A stretch of 64,000 bases of DNA. Source: an uncultured Clostridia bacterium. GTDB taxonomy: Bacteria; Bacillota; Clostridia; UMGS1883. A program made the translations under genes and the position numbers. Positions 41,661 through 50,970 of the stretch are shown here, in pieces. Under the pieces are notes generated by a model. It worked only from the letters and a program-made list of their open reading frames with translations, did no database searches and was not told where the DNA came from. The DNA lies in NCBI GenBank assembly GCA_934454525.1, contig CAKSFM010000002.1:104858-168857 (forward strand), read 5' to 3'. Each line of letters starts with the position of its first letter. Position 1 is the first letter of the stretch.

Positions 41661-42944
41661 TTACTGCACTTTTCTGACCGTTTCCTTTTCTATCTGAAAC
41701 TTAATAAACAGAACCGTTGCAATTGCCAGTGCAAACGAAACCACCGATAGAAACTGCTGCGGAAGCACATTCAAGCCGAAGAGCATATTATCCGCCGCAC
41801 GGATGTGCGACACGATTTTCCCGGCAGCAAGCGCCGATACAAAGCCGCATATGCCTCCGATGCTGTTCTTTATCGCCATTGCCTGCGAAATATAACGCGG
41901 ATTAACATAACTGTAGGTTATGTTAAATGAGTTCTGGTTTGTTCCTGCCTGCGCCACATTGTAGCAAAGCGACTGAACTATTATCAGAAACCACAATTTG
42001 CGCGTTATGAAGATATTTACAAAGAAGCCGATTGCAGCAATAAACGCCGCAAGCTCAAATCCCTTTGCAAAACCCTTTCTGTCGGAATATCTTCCGAACG
42101 GGATTGAAAGAAACATTCTTCCGATCTGCCCTGCCATGTTTATTATCTGAACCGCGAGGACGGATAATAACAAGTCCTTTGTTTTAAACACGCCCAGAAA
42201 TCCGATTGAAAAATACCGCGAGCAATCCCAAAGAATTGTCAGAATCACAAGCTTGCGGAATTTTCTGCTGCCGAGCGTTTCTCTTATCATTCCGTCAAGC
42301 GGAGCTGCCGGCTGTTTTTCGCCGTCGCCCTTTATGAGCATGAGCGAGCCTACGTTTAAAGCCGCCGTAACAAGCATTGCCGAAGCGATGAACAAAAACG
42401 CTCCGTTTATGTTCCCCAGCCCCTCATAGCGGTCGATGATATAACCGAGCGCCGAGCTGAACCCGATGCCGAGGAAAAGCGAAATCATTTCCTTGATTGC
42501 GGAAAATTCCGCGCGGTGCCCCGGGTCAACATACGAATTTGCCCACTGATAAAGTATTGGATTTGCCACGTACTGCCCGGCATAGGCAATCAAAACGCCC
42601 AGTATCAAAAGAACAGTTTTTATTTCTTTTCCAAGCGGCAGAAACGGGATTATGTAAAGCGCGCAAAACATCAGCTGACTTACTATGTTAAACGAAATAA
42701 CCGTCCTTTTTCTGTTTATCGGAAAGCTTGTGACAAACAGCGACAGAAGCTGAAATATAAACGCCAGCGATATAAATGACGATATTATACCTATCAGGGA
42801 ATCGCGTATGCCCATGGATGACAGAAGCTTTGCCAAAAATGCGTCCGCAACGAGCAGCGAAACAAAATATTCAAACGTGCACTGCGCGGCGTACGCCACT
42901 CTCGACCGCTTGTACTGCGGTGAATCGTAAATTATGCTTTCCAT
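41661..42944 (-). CDS. MFS-type transporter
   Basis: 427-residue protein with about twelve membrane helices. The opening is RVAYAAQCTFEYFVSLLVAD, and the second-half loop SIPFGRYSDRKGFAKGF resembles the MFS loop motif. The family is not closely recognisable but looks like bacterial MFS proteins next to glycosidase genes (glycoside uptake or export). The start has GGAG nine bases upstream. It has its own promoter and terminator. Confidence 0.82.
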   Translation of the reverse strand: MESIIYDSPQYKRSRVAYAAQCTFEYFVSLLVADAFLAKLLSSMGIRDSLIGIISSFISLAFIFQLLSLFVTSFPINRKRTVISFNIVSQLMFCALYIIPFLPLGKEIKTVLLILGVLIAYAGQYVANPILYQWANSYVDPGHRAEFSAIKEMISLFLGIGFSSALGYIIDRYEGLGNINGAFLFIASAMLVTAALNVGSLMLIKGDGEKQPAAPLDGMIRETLGSRKFRKLVILTILWDCSRYFSIGFLGVFKTKDLLLSVLAVQIINMAGQIGRMFLSIPFGRYSDRKGFAKGFELAAFIAAIGFFVNIFITRKLWFLIIVQSLCYNVAQAGTNQNSFNITYSYVNPRYISQAMAIKNSIGGICGFVSALAAGKIVSHIRAADNMLFGLNVLPQQFLSVVSFALAIATVLFIKFQIEKETVRKVQ

Positions 42945-42997
42945 AATGTCTCCTTTTTACTGCCGGAATCTACTGCCGAATTTTTTTCAGCTATTAT

Positions 42998-43026
42998 AAT
43001 ATAACACTTGCTTTGCGGTAAGTCAA
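42998..43026 (-). promoter_or_regulatory. promoter for the MFS gene
   Basis: Minus strand TTGACT (43026-43021), 17 bases, TATATT (43003-42998). Confidence 0.65.
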
Positions 43027-43164
43027 GCTGAAAGTATCTGTTTTTTTGGAAGTGTTCTCCCTGATTTTTTTACTTACCTCACCAGAATCTGATATAGTTT
43101 TTTCCGTCACAGCCGACAGGGTGTACAGAAAAGCGATATCATGATTGTCAAGTCCGCGGTTTTG

Positions 43165-43238
43165 CTTTAGGCAGATGTGTCAGTATCCGAACTCGTTTTT
43201 TTGAAGTCTTTTCCGGCATTACAGCGCAAAAATGCTCG
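43165..43238 (+). repeat. repeat shared with 33793-33866 (inverted)
   Basis: GCAGATGTGTCAGTATCCGA through GCGCAAAAATGCTCG; nearly identical to the complement of the stretch at 33.8 kb. It ends exactly where kinase homology begins. Confidence 0.75.
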
Positions 43239-43674
43239 CAAATATTCACTGATCAAAGATTATCAGTCGGAAAAAGCCATGCTCTTTTCCGAAGAAAAAA
43301 GCATGACTGAAATGATTTTTAATCTTTTGCAAAATTCAATTGAAGCCTTTAATGTTATTCAGGCTGAGGAAAACTCAACCATTAAAATTAAGATTGCCGC
43401 CGAATATGACTGGGTGCTGCTTGAAGTTACCGATAACGGCTGCGGCATAAGCAGCAAGGAAAGAAAGAGCATCTTCACGCCGCTGATGTCATCCAAGCGC
43501 GGCAGAGATAATTTCGGAATAGGACTGCATTATGTGAAAAAAACGGTTGAGGCGCATAAGGGTTATATTTACCTCGACAGCGTTAAGGGCAGCTATACAA
43601 CCTTTCAGATATATCTGCCGACTGCAGTTGAAGAAAATAACGGGAGGGCATTAAAATGGAAAACAGTAAAATAA
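43177..43674 (+). pseudogene. sensor histidine kinase, 5'-truncated (ATPase domain only)
   Basis: The 165-codon frame carries only the HATPase domain: N box MIFNLLQNSIEAF, G1 DNGCGIS and G2 NFGIGLHYVKKTVEAHKG, and the final TFQIYLP strand. The sensor, dimerisation and phospho-acceptor histidine parts are missing. The first 20 codons come from a non-coding repeat also present at 33.8 kb, so the break is a recombination scar. The 3' end is intact and overlaps the response-regulator start by 19 bases. It cannot autophosphorylate as it stands. Confidence 0.8.
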
Positions 43675-44327
43675 GAATTCTGATTTGCGATGACATGCCT
43701 TTTATCGCAGAAAGCACCAAAAGCATACTTGAAACAAACGATGACCTTGAGGTTATTGCAATCACTTCAAGCGGCAAGGAGTGCATTGAAGCGGCACAAA
43801 GGCTTTCGCCCGATATTATTTTGCTTGATATTCAAATGAGCCTTCACGATGAGGGAATAATCACGCTTGAAAAGCTCAAGCATATTAACCCCGACATAAA
43901 AATAATAATGTGCACAATTCACAGCGAGGACGAATTTATTATGAGAAGCTTTGTCTTAGGCGCAAGCGGCTATGTCGTGAAAACCGATCCGACGGAAACC
44001 ATTGTCGCCACAATCAGGGATGTGTACAATAACAACGTTTCGCTGAATGCGAATATTGCACGGACAATTTTGTCCAACTGCATTGCCATAAAAAGCGAGC
44101 AAAGCGGAATATCCAAGCTGCTCGACACGGTTGCAACACTTACCATATCGGAATATGAAATATTAAAGCTTATATATGCCGGAAAAAGCTATATGGCAAT
44201 CGCCGATGAGCGTTATGTTGAAGAATCGACAATCCGCTCGCAGGTAAATAAAATCCTCAAAAAGTTTGAGTATAAAAACATGAAGCAGCTGATTAAATAC
44301 CTTAAAACATTAAACATTTTCGAATAA
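43656..44327 (+). CDS. response regulator, NarL/LuxR-like architecture
   Basis: 223-residue regulator. The receiver domain (residues about 6-125) has the acidic pair ICDD, phospho-acceptor Asp in DIILLDIQMS near residue 58 and the Lys in GYVVKTDPTE near 109. The C-terminal helix-turn-helix is TISEYEILKLIYAGKSYMAI then ADERYVEESTIRSQVNKILKKF. It starts behind GGGAGGG within the kinase 3' end. The cognate kinase gene is truncated, so it is either orphaned or served by another kinase. Confidence 0.9.
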   Translation: MENSKIRILICDDMPFIAESTKSILETNDDLEVIAITSSGKECIEAAQRLSPDIILLDIQMSLHDEGIITLEKLKHINPDIKIIMCTIHSEDEFIMRSFVLGASGYVVKTDPTETIVATIRDVYNNNVSLNANIARTILSNCIAIKSEQSGISKLLDTVATLTISEYEILKLIYAGKSYMAIADERYVEESTIRSQVNKILKKFEYKNMKQLIKYLKTLNIFE

Positions 44328-44590
44328 GGGGATGTTAAAGAACTCCGGAACGCAAGTAAAGGAGAGCTGCGGCTGAAGGCACGGCCGGATGATGAAGTAT
44401 TGCTAGCTAATGAACTTCATCTAAAAAATACGATTACAGAGTCCGGAGCAGCTTTGTAGGTTGGAGATTAAGTTTTAGATAAGGAAACAGACGGTCGTAA
44501 TACTGACGTACACGGCTGCCTGTTTACGAAGTATAAACTAAACTTAAAATACGGCCTTTACCGATGTTTAAATTGAGATTAATATTTAAA
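44328..44590. repeat. dispersed structured repeat, second locus
   Basis: Begins right after the response regulator with AAGGGGATGTTAAAGAACTC and CCGGAACGCAA. It holds several pairing arms: GATGAAGT/ACTTCATC (near 44389-44421), CTCCGGA/TCCGGAG (44342 and 44441) and AAACAG/CTGTTT (near 44483-44524). No open frame of note. Confidence 0.6.
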
Positions 44591-44593
44591 ACA

Positions 44594-44630
44594 GCACCCT
44601 GACCGCCACTTTGCAGTCAGGGTGTTCTGA
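44594..44630. terminator. terminator between the response regulator and the GH2 gene
   Basis: CACCCTGAC (44595-44603) pairs with GTCAGGGTG (44616-44624); T-rich on both sides in part. Confidence 0.7.
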
Positions 44631-44633
44631 GAA

Positions 44634-46400
44634 TTAATTCTTTTCTATTGCTGCGGTTTGTGTGTTTATCTTTCTGAAAATTTCGGGGTCAAACTTGAAC
44701 TTGCGATCGTATGTCATAAGTCCATTTTGCTCTTGTTCCACATCATAGAGCTGTGTATAACAAAAGCCCATAATACCCTCGTGATTCAGAATTGCCTCGG
44801 TCAGCCCTTTGTACCTTTGTATAAATTCCTCCTCGGTTTTGGGAGCGCTTCCGTACCCCCAACTGTTTTCACTGTCGTTTGACCATTTTATGCCGCCGTA
44901 TTCGCTTATGAAGAAAGGCTTCCTTGTGTCATATTTTTGTCTGTCGCTTATCGCCGGATTTCTTGATATTGTATCGTTGGCTATTCCTTCTGAAATTCTC
45001 GAATAGTTTTCGGCAAAGGCTGCCGGGTCTTGCTCATAGTCATGCACATCGAATATATCGGTCACAACGTGAAAGTTTCCGCTTGTATCGATTACCGGAC
45101 GCGTTGCATCAATTGCCTTTGTTGTGCGATAGACAATATTGAGAATGGCATCGCATTGCTTGCGGCAATTCCAATCCCATGTTTCGTTAAAGGGACACCA
45201 CCCAATCAAAGACGGGTGATTAAAGTCACGTTCAACCGCCTCAATCCATTCGGGCAGAAAATGCAGGACCTGCCCGGGCTCTGTTATCTGAAGTCCCCGG
45301 TTTGCGTGTTCGCCCCAAACGAGATAGCCGAGTTTATCCGCCCAGTATAAATATCTCGGTTCAAAACCCTTTTCGTGCATACGCGCTCCGTTAAAACCGA
45401 GCTGCATTGAGTATTCTATATCGGTTTTCAAAGCAGCATCCGTCGGTGCGGTATAGATTCCGTCGGGATAAAAGCCCTGATCCAATACCCAACGCCCGAA
45501 AACGGACTTTCCGTTAATCATAAACGCCTTTTTGTCGATATAGACCGAGCGGAGTCCAAAGTATGACGAAACAGTGTCATATACTGTTTCGCTGTCCGAA
45601 AGAGTGAGGTTTAAATCATAAAGACCGCCCTTCCCGATTTCCCACAAATGTTTTTCATTAAGCAGAATTGTCACCTCGGTGTATGTTGAGCCGAGAATAA
45701 CGCTTGCCGAGCCTGTCGGCTGTTCGTTCCACAGCGTTTCGAGCGAAGCCGTTTTGCCTACGGCATCAGAGGTCGATTTTATTCCGATTGTCACCGAGGG
45801 CGCCTCAATATTTGTTGTGATTTTAATAGACTCAAAGCATGACGAATTTGCAAATTCCATCCATACTGTCTGCCAGATTCCCGTTGTTCGGGTATAATAA
45901 CTTCCGAATGAACGATATTTCGGTGATTGCTTGCCTCCGGGCTGATTGGCGGAACGTAAATCATCATATGCACATAGTGTTATGTAGTTGTTTTCATCTT
46001 TGAGGTATTCTGTGATATTAACAGAGAACGGAGTGTAGCCGCCTTTGTGTTCAAAAACCTTTGTTCCGTTTACATAAACAATCGCATGGTAATCCACCGC
46101 ACCGAAGTGAAGAATAGAATCCATATCTTTAAATCGAGCCGGAATTTCAATATTGCGCCTGTACCACACACAAGGCATAAAATCGGTATTATGTATTCCC
46201 GAAAGGCTGCTTTCAGGGCAAAACGGTACAATTATTTTTGAATCAAGGCATTGTCTTTTATAAAATTCTTTTTCTTCTCCCGTGCAGGAATAATCGATTT
46301 CAAAATCCCATTCACCGTTAAGATTGACCCAACTGTTTCTTATAAATTGCGGTCGCGGATATTCGGTTCTCGGAATAATTGTTTTATGTGCGTCTGTCAT
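44634..46400 (-). CDS. glycoside hydrolase family 2 enzyme
   Basis: 588-residue beta-glycosidase. An N-terminal sugar-binding jelly roll (WVNLNGEWDFEIDYS, VWYRRNIEIPA, GTKVFEHKGGYTPFSVNIT) is followed by an immunoglobulin-like domain and a TIM barrel with the acid/base Glu in GWCPFNETWDWN (near residue 405) and the nucleophile Glu in FFISEYGG (near 505). The start is ATG 46400 with GGAG seven bases ahead; ATG 46412 lacks a site. There is no signal peptide, so it acts on sugars taken up. Substrate could be beta-galactoside, glucuronide or mannoside. Divergent from an AraC regulator. Confidence 0.9.
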   Translation of the reverse strand: MTDAHKTIIPRTEYPRPQFIRNSWVNLNGEWDFEIDYSCTGEEKEFYKRQCLDSKIIVPFCPESSLSGIHNTDFMPCVWYRRNIEIPARFKDMDSILHFGAVDYHAIVYVNGTKVFEHKGGYTPFSVNITEYLKDENNYITLCAYDDLRSANQPGGKQSPKYRSFGSYYTRTTGIWQTVWMEFANSSCFESIKITTNIEAPSVTIGIKSTSDAVGKTASLETLWNEQPTGSASVILGSTYTEVTILLNEKHLWEIGKGGLYDLNLTLSDSETVYDTVSSYFGLRSVYIDKKAFMINGKSVFGRWVLDQGFYPDGIYTAPTDAALKTDIEYSMQLGFNGARMHEKGFEPRYLYWADKLGYLVWGEHANRGLQITEPGQVLHFLPEWIEAVERDFNHPSLIGWCPFNETWDWNCRKQCDAILNIVYRTTKAIDATRPVIDTSGNFHVVTDIFDVHDYEQDPAAFAENYSRISEGIANDTISRNPAISDRQKYDTRKPFFISEYGGIKWSNDSENSWGYGSAPKTEEEFIQRYKGLTEAILNHEGIMGFCYTQLYDVEQEQNGLMTYDRKFKFDPEIFRKINTQTAAIEKN

Positions 46401-46503
46401 TTTAATCTCCATTCCGTATATTGTGCACTAACACATATACTATATGATATTTTTATTTTACAACAAAAAAATCTGTATGTAAATGAAATATAGTTCTAAA
46501 AAA

Positions 46504-46532
46504 TTGACATATAGTCTTGTTTGATGTATAAT
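46504..46532 (+). promoter_or_regulatory. sigma-A promoter for the AraC-type gene
   Basis: TTGACA (46504-46509), 17 bases, TATAAT (46527-46532): full consensus. Confidence 0.85.
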
Positions 46533-46541
46533 ATATGTCTG

Positions 46542-46690
46542 GCAGCGAAGACTTTTGCAAAGCCCTCTTTGCATAAGTCTTCGGCTGTTTGGATTGTTTG
46601 AATGAAAAATCTCTTATCGCTATATGTCCAGACGATAAGAGAAATTTATTGATGCTTGTGCCTGCGCAGGGCGGCGGAACGGAGAATTAT
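46542..46690 (+). promoter_or_regulatory. structured leader of the AraC-type gene
   Basis: Contains a long hairpin (GCGAAGACTT to AAGTCTTCGGC, 46542-46587, with an inner TGCAAAG/CTTTGCA stem) and a second hairpin TCTCTTATCG/CGATAAGAGA (46610-46642). Lies between the promoter and the well-placed ATG at 46691. An attenuator or RNA-stability element is possible. Confidence 0.5.
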
Positions 46691-47464
46691 ATGATTTTTA
46701 CCAAAGCGGCGGCAGTATGGAAAGAGTCGAAAGGATTTTTATTTAACAGAGTTTGTTCCGATAAAGAGTATGTATTTATTCAGTTTCACACTCCGGTTGA
46801 GGCGTATCTTAGGGGAGAAAAGGTGAATATCGAATCGGGCGGCTGTGTCGTTTGGAATCATAACAGCAAACGAAAATTCAAATCTCCCGGTTGTGAGCTT
46901 GTTCACGATTGGTTTCACGCAGAAGGCGATTACACAGAGTTTTTTCAAAAAATCGGAATTGAGTTTGAAAAGGTTTATTATCCTCAATATGTTGATGAAA
47001 TTTCGAGGCTTGTTTCGGAAATTGAGATTGAAAACGTAAAAAAAGATGTTTTCTGTGACGTTTTTTCAAATTTAGCGGCTGAGAAAATTTTTACGATTAT
47101 GGCAAGATCGCAATATATGAGTGGGCCGAATGGCTTAAATTTAAAGCAAAGAGAAAAATTTTTGCATGCACGCACAATTATTCATACCGATTACTTGCGA
47201 AACTGGGGAGCTGATGAAATGGCGGCGCTCGTTAATTTGAGCCGTTCAAGATTTTTTTGCTTGTATAAAGAGCTTTTCGGCATTACGCCTCATCTCGATT
47301 TGTGTCGGGTTCGTATTCAGAGGGCGAAAAGAATGTTAAAAAACGATAATGCTTCGGTAGAAGAAACGGCGGAAAAATGCGGTTACACGAATCAATACCA
47401 TTTTATACGGCAATTCAAAAAAACGGTGGGAGTCACTCCGGGGAAGTATAAAGCAATGCATTAA
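46691..47464 (+). CDS. AraC-family transcriptional regulator
   Basis: 257-residue regulator with an N-terminal cupin-like sensor (FNRVCSDKEYVFIQFHTPVEAYL, then GGCVVWNHNSKRKF) and a C-terminal double helix-turn-helix (DEMAALVNLSRSRFFCLYKE and EETAEKCGYTNQYHFIRQFK). The frame is open to a TTG at 46589, but that is inside the leader hairpins; ATG 46691 has GGAG six bases ahead and begins MIFTKAAAVW, typical for the group. Divergent from GH2, so it probably activates that gene and perhaps the GH36 region in response to a sugar. Confidence 0.88.
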   Translation: MIFTKAAAVWKESKGFLFNRVCSDKEYVFIQFHTPVEAYLRGEKVNIESGGCVVWNHNSKRKFKSPGCELVHDWFHAEGDYTEFFQKIGIEFEKVYYPQYVDEISRLVSEIEIENVKKDVFCDVFSNLAAEKIFTIMARSQYMSGPNGLNLKQREKFLHARTIIHTDYLRNWGADEMAALVNLSRSRFFCLYKELFGITPHLDLCRVRIQRAKRMLKNDNASVEETAEKCGYTNQYHFIRQFKKTVGVTPGKYKAMH

Positions 47465-47558
47465 TAAAAGCATAAATGCAGATGAACAAAAATTTTAGTC
47501 TTTTTGCCAACAGTTGGGTAAAACAAAATGGAATTGGCGCGGCTTAAGCTGCCCCTCT

Positions 47559-49310
47559 TTATTCTGTTTTCAAAAGCACTGCAACGCCGGAGTTCGGCAC
47601 GGCAAAGCTGTTTATTCCGCTTCTGACAACGGTTTTAAATTTATCGCAAATGCTTCCCGTGCAGTCATACACAGTACATTCCGCACTGTAATCGGGGGCG
47701 GAGCTGTTTATATAAAGCTCCTTGTCCCATGACCCGTTGATAAAAACAAGCTTGTCATACTGTTTATCAACATCAAGGCAGTTTTTCACATAGGAAGCCG
47801 CAAGCATTATTCCGCCTTTTTCCGCCGATGCAATGCTGTACCCTGCCTCTGGATTTTTTGCCGAAAGCTCGCCGTCAAGCAGGCAATCGCTGTTATCATT
47901 CCACAGCTTAAGGAAAAATTTCAGCATATCCCTATGGCTTTGCGGAAGCTTCTCTATCAAAACGGAAATCTGCGGAACCGCGAAAAACACATTGATAAGC
48001 TGAAGCGCCGCAGATTCGGGAGAATCAGAATAATTCCACATGAGCATGTCGGAATGAACCGCGCATTTTCCCGATGTGAGCCGCAAATCGAATATGCCTG
48101 CGCGGTTTTTAAGCGCGTCGAGCGGGCAGTCGGCAACGCGCAGCATATTTCCGTACCCGCACATAATCGGACCTGTGTACGGCTGGCGAAATTCAAGCAT
48201 AATGTCAGGCTTGATTGCAGTGAGCCTGCTTTTAACCTCGGAAAGAAGCGCGCAGATTGCGTCCTCAAGCGATTCAAAATCCATGCCCTCATTCGGGGCA
48301 CTGCTTTCGGGCGTCAGCTTGAAATTATTGATAAAATCAAGCTTAAGACCGTCAAGCCCCCAGTTTTTCACTGCCGATTCATATAATCCGATGATATATC
48401 TGCGCACCTCGGGATAACGGGGGTCAAGCACGCACCATGGGTGCTTGTCATCATATCCGTCCAAAAACATATTGCTGAATTTGTCCCATGCTTTCGAAAA
48501 TCTGCCCACAAACGGAACCGAATACCACATCATATATTTCATTCCGAGTGCGTGCACATCGTCAACAAGCTTTTTCATATCGGAAATCTTTACGCTTTGC
48601 CAGTCGCCGCAGTGACTGTAGCCGCGGCTTGAATCATCGGTCTGCCAGCCGTCGTCCATAATAACGGTTTCCATTCCCAGCTGCTTTGCAAGCTTAAGCT
48701 CGTTCACAATTGTTTCATGGTCAACATTCTGGTGGTACGCATACCACGTTGAGTACATGGGCTTTTTTGTATTTTCGGGCGGATTTTCGCCGTTTCCGTA
48801 CTCCGACCACTGTTCACGCGCAGCCGCAACGGCTTTTTCGAAAGGAATGTGCCTTGTGTCAATCAAAAGCGTTGCTTCGTATTTTTTAATTGCGCTTACT
48901 CTCTCGGTAAAAAGAGAAAGTCTGTATGAAATTTCCGCTGTTTCTTCTATTATGCCCGTTGCAATTTCCATCGGTGTCAGGCAATCTGACACGGAAACCG
49001 TTACGACATTTTTTCCGTCAAGCGAAAGGTGCGACTGCACGGGCATTCCCTCCGCCGAGCGCGAAATATTTTTTATCGGCATCCAGTTCGGGTTCAGAGT
49101 TCTTTCCGACCACAACGCCGGATTCCACTGTGAGAAAACGTTTCTGCACGGCGCTGTCCATCGGATTACAACCGTTTCGGGTACAATTTTCTGCTTGAAA
49201 TCAAGCTCGATTCTGAGCCTGATTTTTTCCGGAGCCTGATCTGTTGCGGAAATTTTCAAATCATATTTACAATTCGATTTAAATGTTAAATCTCCTGTTT
49301 TAAATTCCAT
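47559..49310 (-). CDS. alpha-galactosidase-like glycoside hydrolase (GH36/clan D)
   Basis: 583-residue enzyme with an N-terminal beta domain and a central TIM barrel: ETVIMDDGWQTDDSSRGYSH near residue 225, MKYMMWYSVPFVG, and the nucleophile Asp in WGLDGLKLDFINNF near 335. The downstream segment LEFRQPYTGPIMCGYGNMLR and DCPLDALKNR hold the presumed acid/base Asp. Ends with a small beta domain. The start is ATG 49310 behind AAAGG. There is no signal peptide. It lies downstream of the frameshifted glycosidase-like gene with 14 bases between, in a minus-strand operon starting at the SGNH gene. Confidence 0.87.
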   Translation of the reverse strand: MEFKTGDLTFKSNCKYDLKISATDQAPEKIRLRIELDFKQKIVPETVVIRWTAPCRNVFSQWNPALWSERTLNPNWMPIKNISRSAEGMPVQSHLSLDGKNVVTVSVSDCLTPMEIATGIIEETAEISYRLSLFTERVSAIKKYEATLLIDTRHIPFEKAVAAAREQWSEYGNGENPPENTKKPMYSTWYAYHQNVDHETIVNELKLAKQLGMETVIMDDGWQTDDSSRGYSHCGDWQSVKISDMKKLVDDVHALGMKYMMWYSVPFVGRFSKAWDKFSNMFLDGYDDKHPWCVLDPRYPEVRRYIIGLYESAVKNWGLDGLKLDFINNFKLTPESSAPNEGMDFESLEDAICALLSEVKSRLTAIKPDIMLEFRQPYTGPIMCGYGNMLRVADCPLDALKNRAGIFDLRLTSGKCAVHSDMLMWNYSDSPESAALQLINVFFAVPQISVLIEKLPQSHRDMLKFFLKLWNDNSDCLLDGELSAKNPEAGYSIASAEKGGIMLAASYVKNCLDVDKQYDKLVFINGSWDKELYINSSAPDYSAECTVYDCTGSICDKFKTVVRSGINSFAVPNSGVAVLLKTE

Positions 49311-49324
49311 ATTGTTTTTTCCTT

Positions 49325-50970
49325 TCATCCGCAAAATACTGTTCCGACGCTCCATCCGCTTAAGCTCGGGAGCTTCAGAATGAAGTCGTTCCCTTTTTTT
49401 GTGTATTCAAGCTTTGCTTTACCGGCATACTGCGACATAAAGCGGAAATCTGTGTTTTTTGGATTTCTCACCGTCAGCTCAAAAGCTCCGCTTTCGCCGA
49501 TTGTGCAGTTCACAACCGACACACAAACCGCTTTCCCCTCTGCATCCGTGCGCGGCAGAAGCATTGCCTGCATCGGTTCGTCAATTCTTGCGGCAAGCGA
49601 ATTTTCCGAAATATAGTCCGCGGCATTAAGCAGCTGATTCCGCTTTGCGCAGCTGATAACATTTCTCCAGAGAGTATATGCAAAAACTGCCCACTTTGCC
49701 CCTCCCGAAAGACTTGTGACAACGCTTGCCGCCTTGCCGACCGCCGCTTCGTTTCTGTCCTCCTCAAGACTGCTTTCATAATACGACAAAACCTCCGTGT
49801 TATCGGAAAAACTGTCAATGTAATAACTGTTGTCCTTCCCCGGTGCATATAAATTTGACTGCCATTCATGAAGCCTCGGCGGATTAACGGGGTGATTTGT
49901 CATAACTTCTTTCAGCTTTCCGGCTTCTCCGGCAGTCAGATGATGCGCCGACATATTCAGTCTCACTCCCCTTTTTTCCAGCACATCAACCGTTTCTCCG
50001 TCGGTAATAACATTATGATTAAGCAGAAAATCAAGCTCTTCATCCGATGCTATGCGCGCAACATCCGCTTGCAGCAGAAATATTTCGGAATCACTGTCGG
50101 AATAGAAAACCGGAATCCCGTCGCGCACCATATTATCGGTGCAGCTGTAATAAAGCCCGTCCAAATCGCGGAGTGTGTCCTCCGGTGCAAGCTTTTTCTT
50201 CCACTCGTATTCTGACATATACAGACCGATGCCGCTCGGGCGTGTGCTTTTATTATATTCAGCCAGCGTTTCCCAATATCCGCGCTGTTCGGAAAAAAGC
50301 CGAAACGCCTTTGCATACCATGAAATCGGTTCGACTGTGTTTTTTGCCATTGAATAGCTCATATCCGTATTGCCGCATGCAAAATACAGGCTTGTTTCAA
50401 AGGCTGTTGACGCCGGGGATTTTCCGAACGACACATAAGGGAGATTCTCAATTTCCGGACATTTGCACTGCACATAATCGGGGAGCAAATAGTTCTGAAA
50501 ATTAATTGACATCGCCTTATTTATAAACTCAACGGGGTTGTGTCCGTCATATACCCCTCCGCCCGGGCGTGATTTTGGATTTTTGCCCGTGCTGTCACGG
50601 AGCGCGTCAAACAAGAAGCCTATTCCATGCCCGATATATGCTCCGCAAACCGTTATCTGCAACCCGACAGTTGTATCGGGAGAGAACTGTTTTACGGTTT
50701 TTCCTATCATATATGTAAAATCATATAATCCCTCACGGACAAAGCTTATCCACCGTCTGCGCCAGACAATATCGCCGTGGAGTATTTCCGAAACGAGCTT
50801 TTCTCTGCTCAGATTGCTGTTATATTTTTCGTTAAACAGCCTCATGCAGCTGTCGCAGAAACACCCGTGCGACAGCGGGGATGTTTCAGCATTTCATCAA
50901 CATACTTTTGCATTTCATCTTCGATTATTTCCGCATTGAATCTTTGCATCAGCTCCATAATGATCCCCAT
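49325..50970 (-). pseudogene. glycosidase-like gene, frameshifted and N-terminally short
   Basis: From ATG 50970, directly after the SGNH stop, one frame reads MELMQRFNAEIIEDEMQKYV then DEMLKHP and runs to a stop at 50844. Homology continues in the next frame as GCFCDSCMRLFNEKYNSN and on for 500 residues to 49325. One added C in the CCCC run near 50875 would join them. The Cys-rich GCFCDSC loop and EYEWKK region look like a TIM-barrel carbohydrate enzyme, but the barrel's first strands are not encoded. It could be a recent mutation, a sequencing error, or start anew at ATG 50845. Exact family not recognised. Confidence 0.6.

Noticed and set aside
43177..43240. Genuine N-terminus of the histidine kinase
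   Set aside because: These codons come from a non-coding repeat also found at 33.8 kb, so the frame here is accidental.
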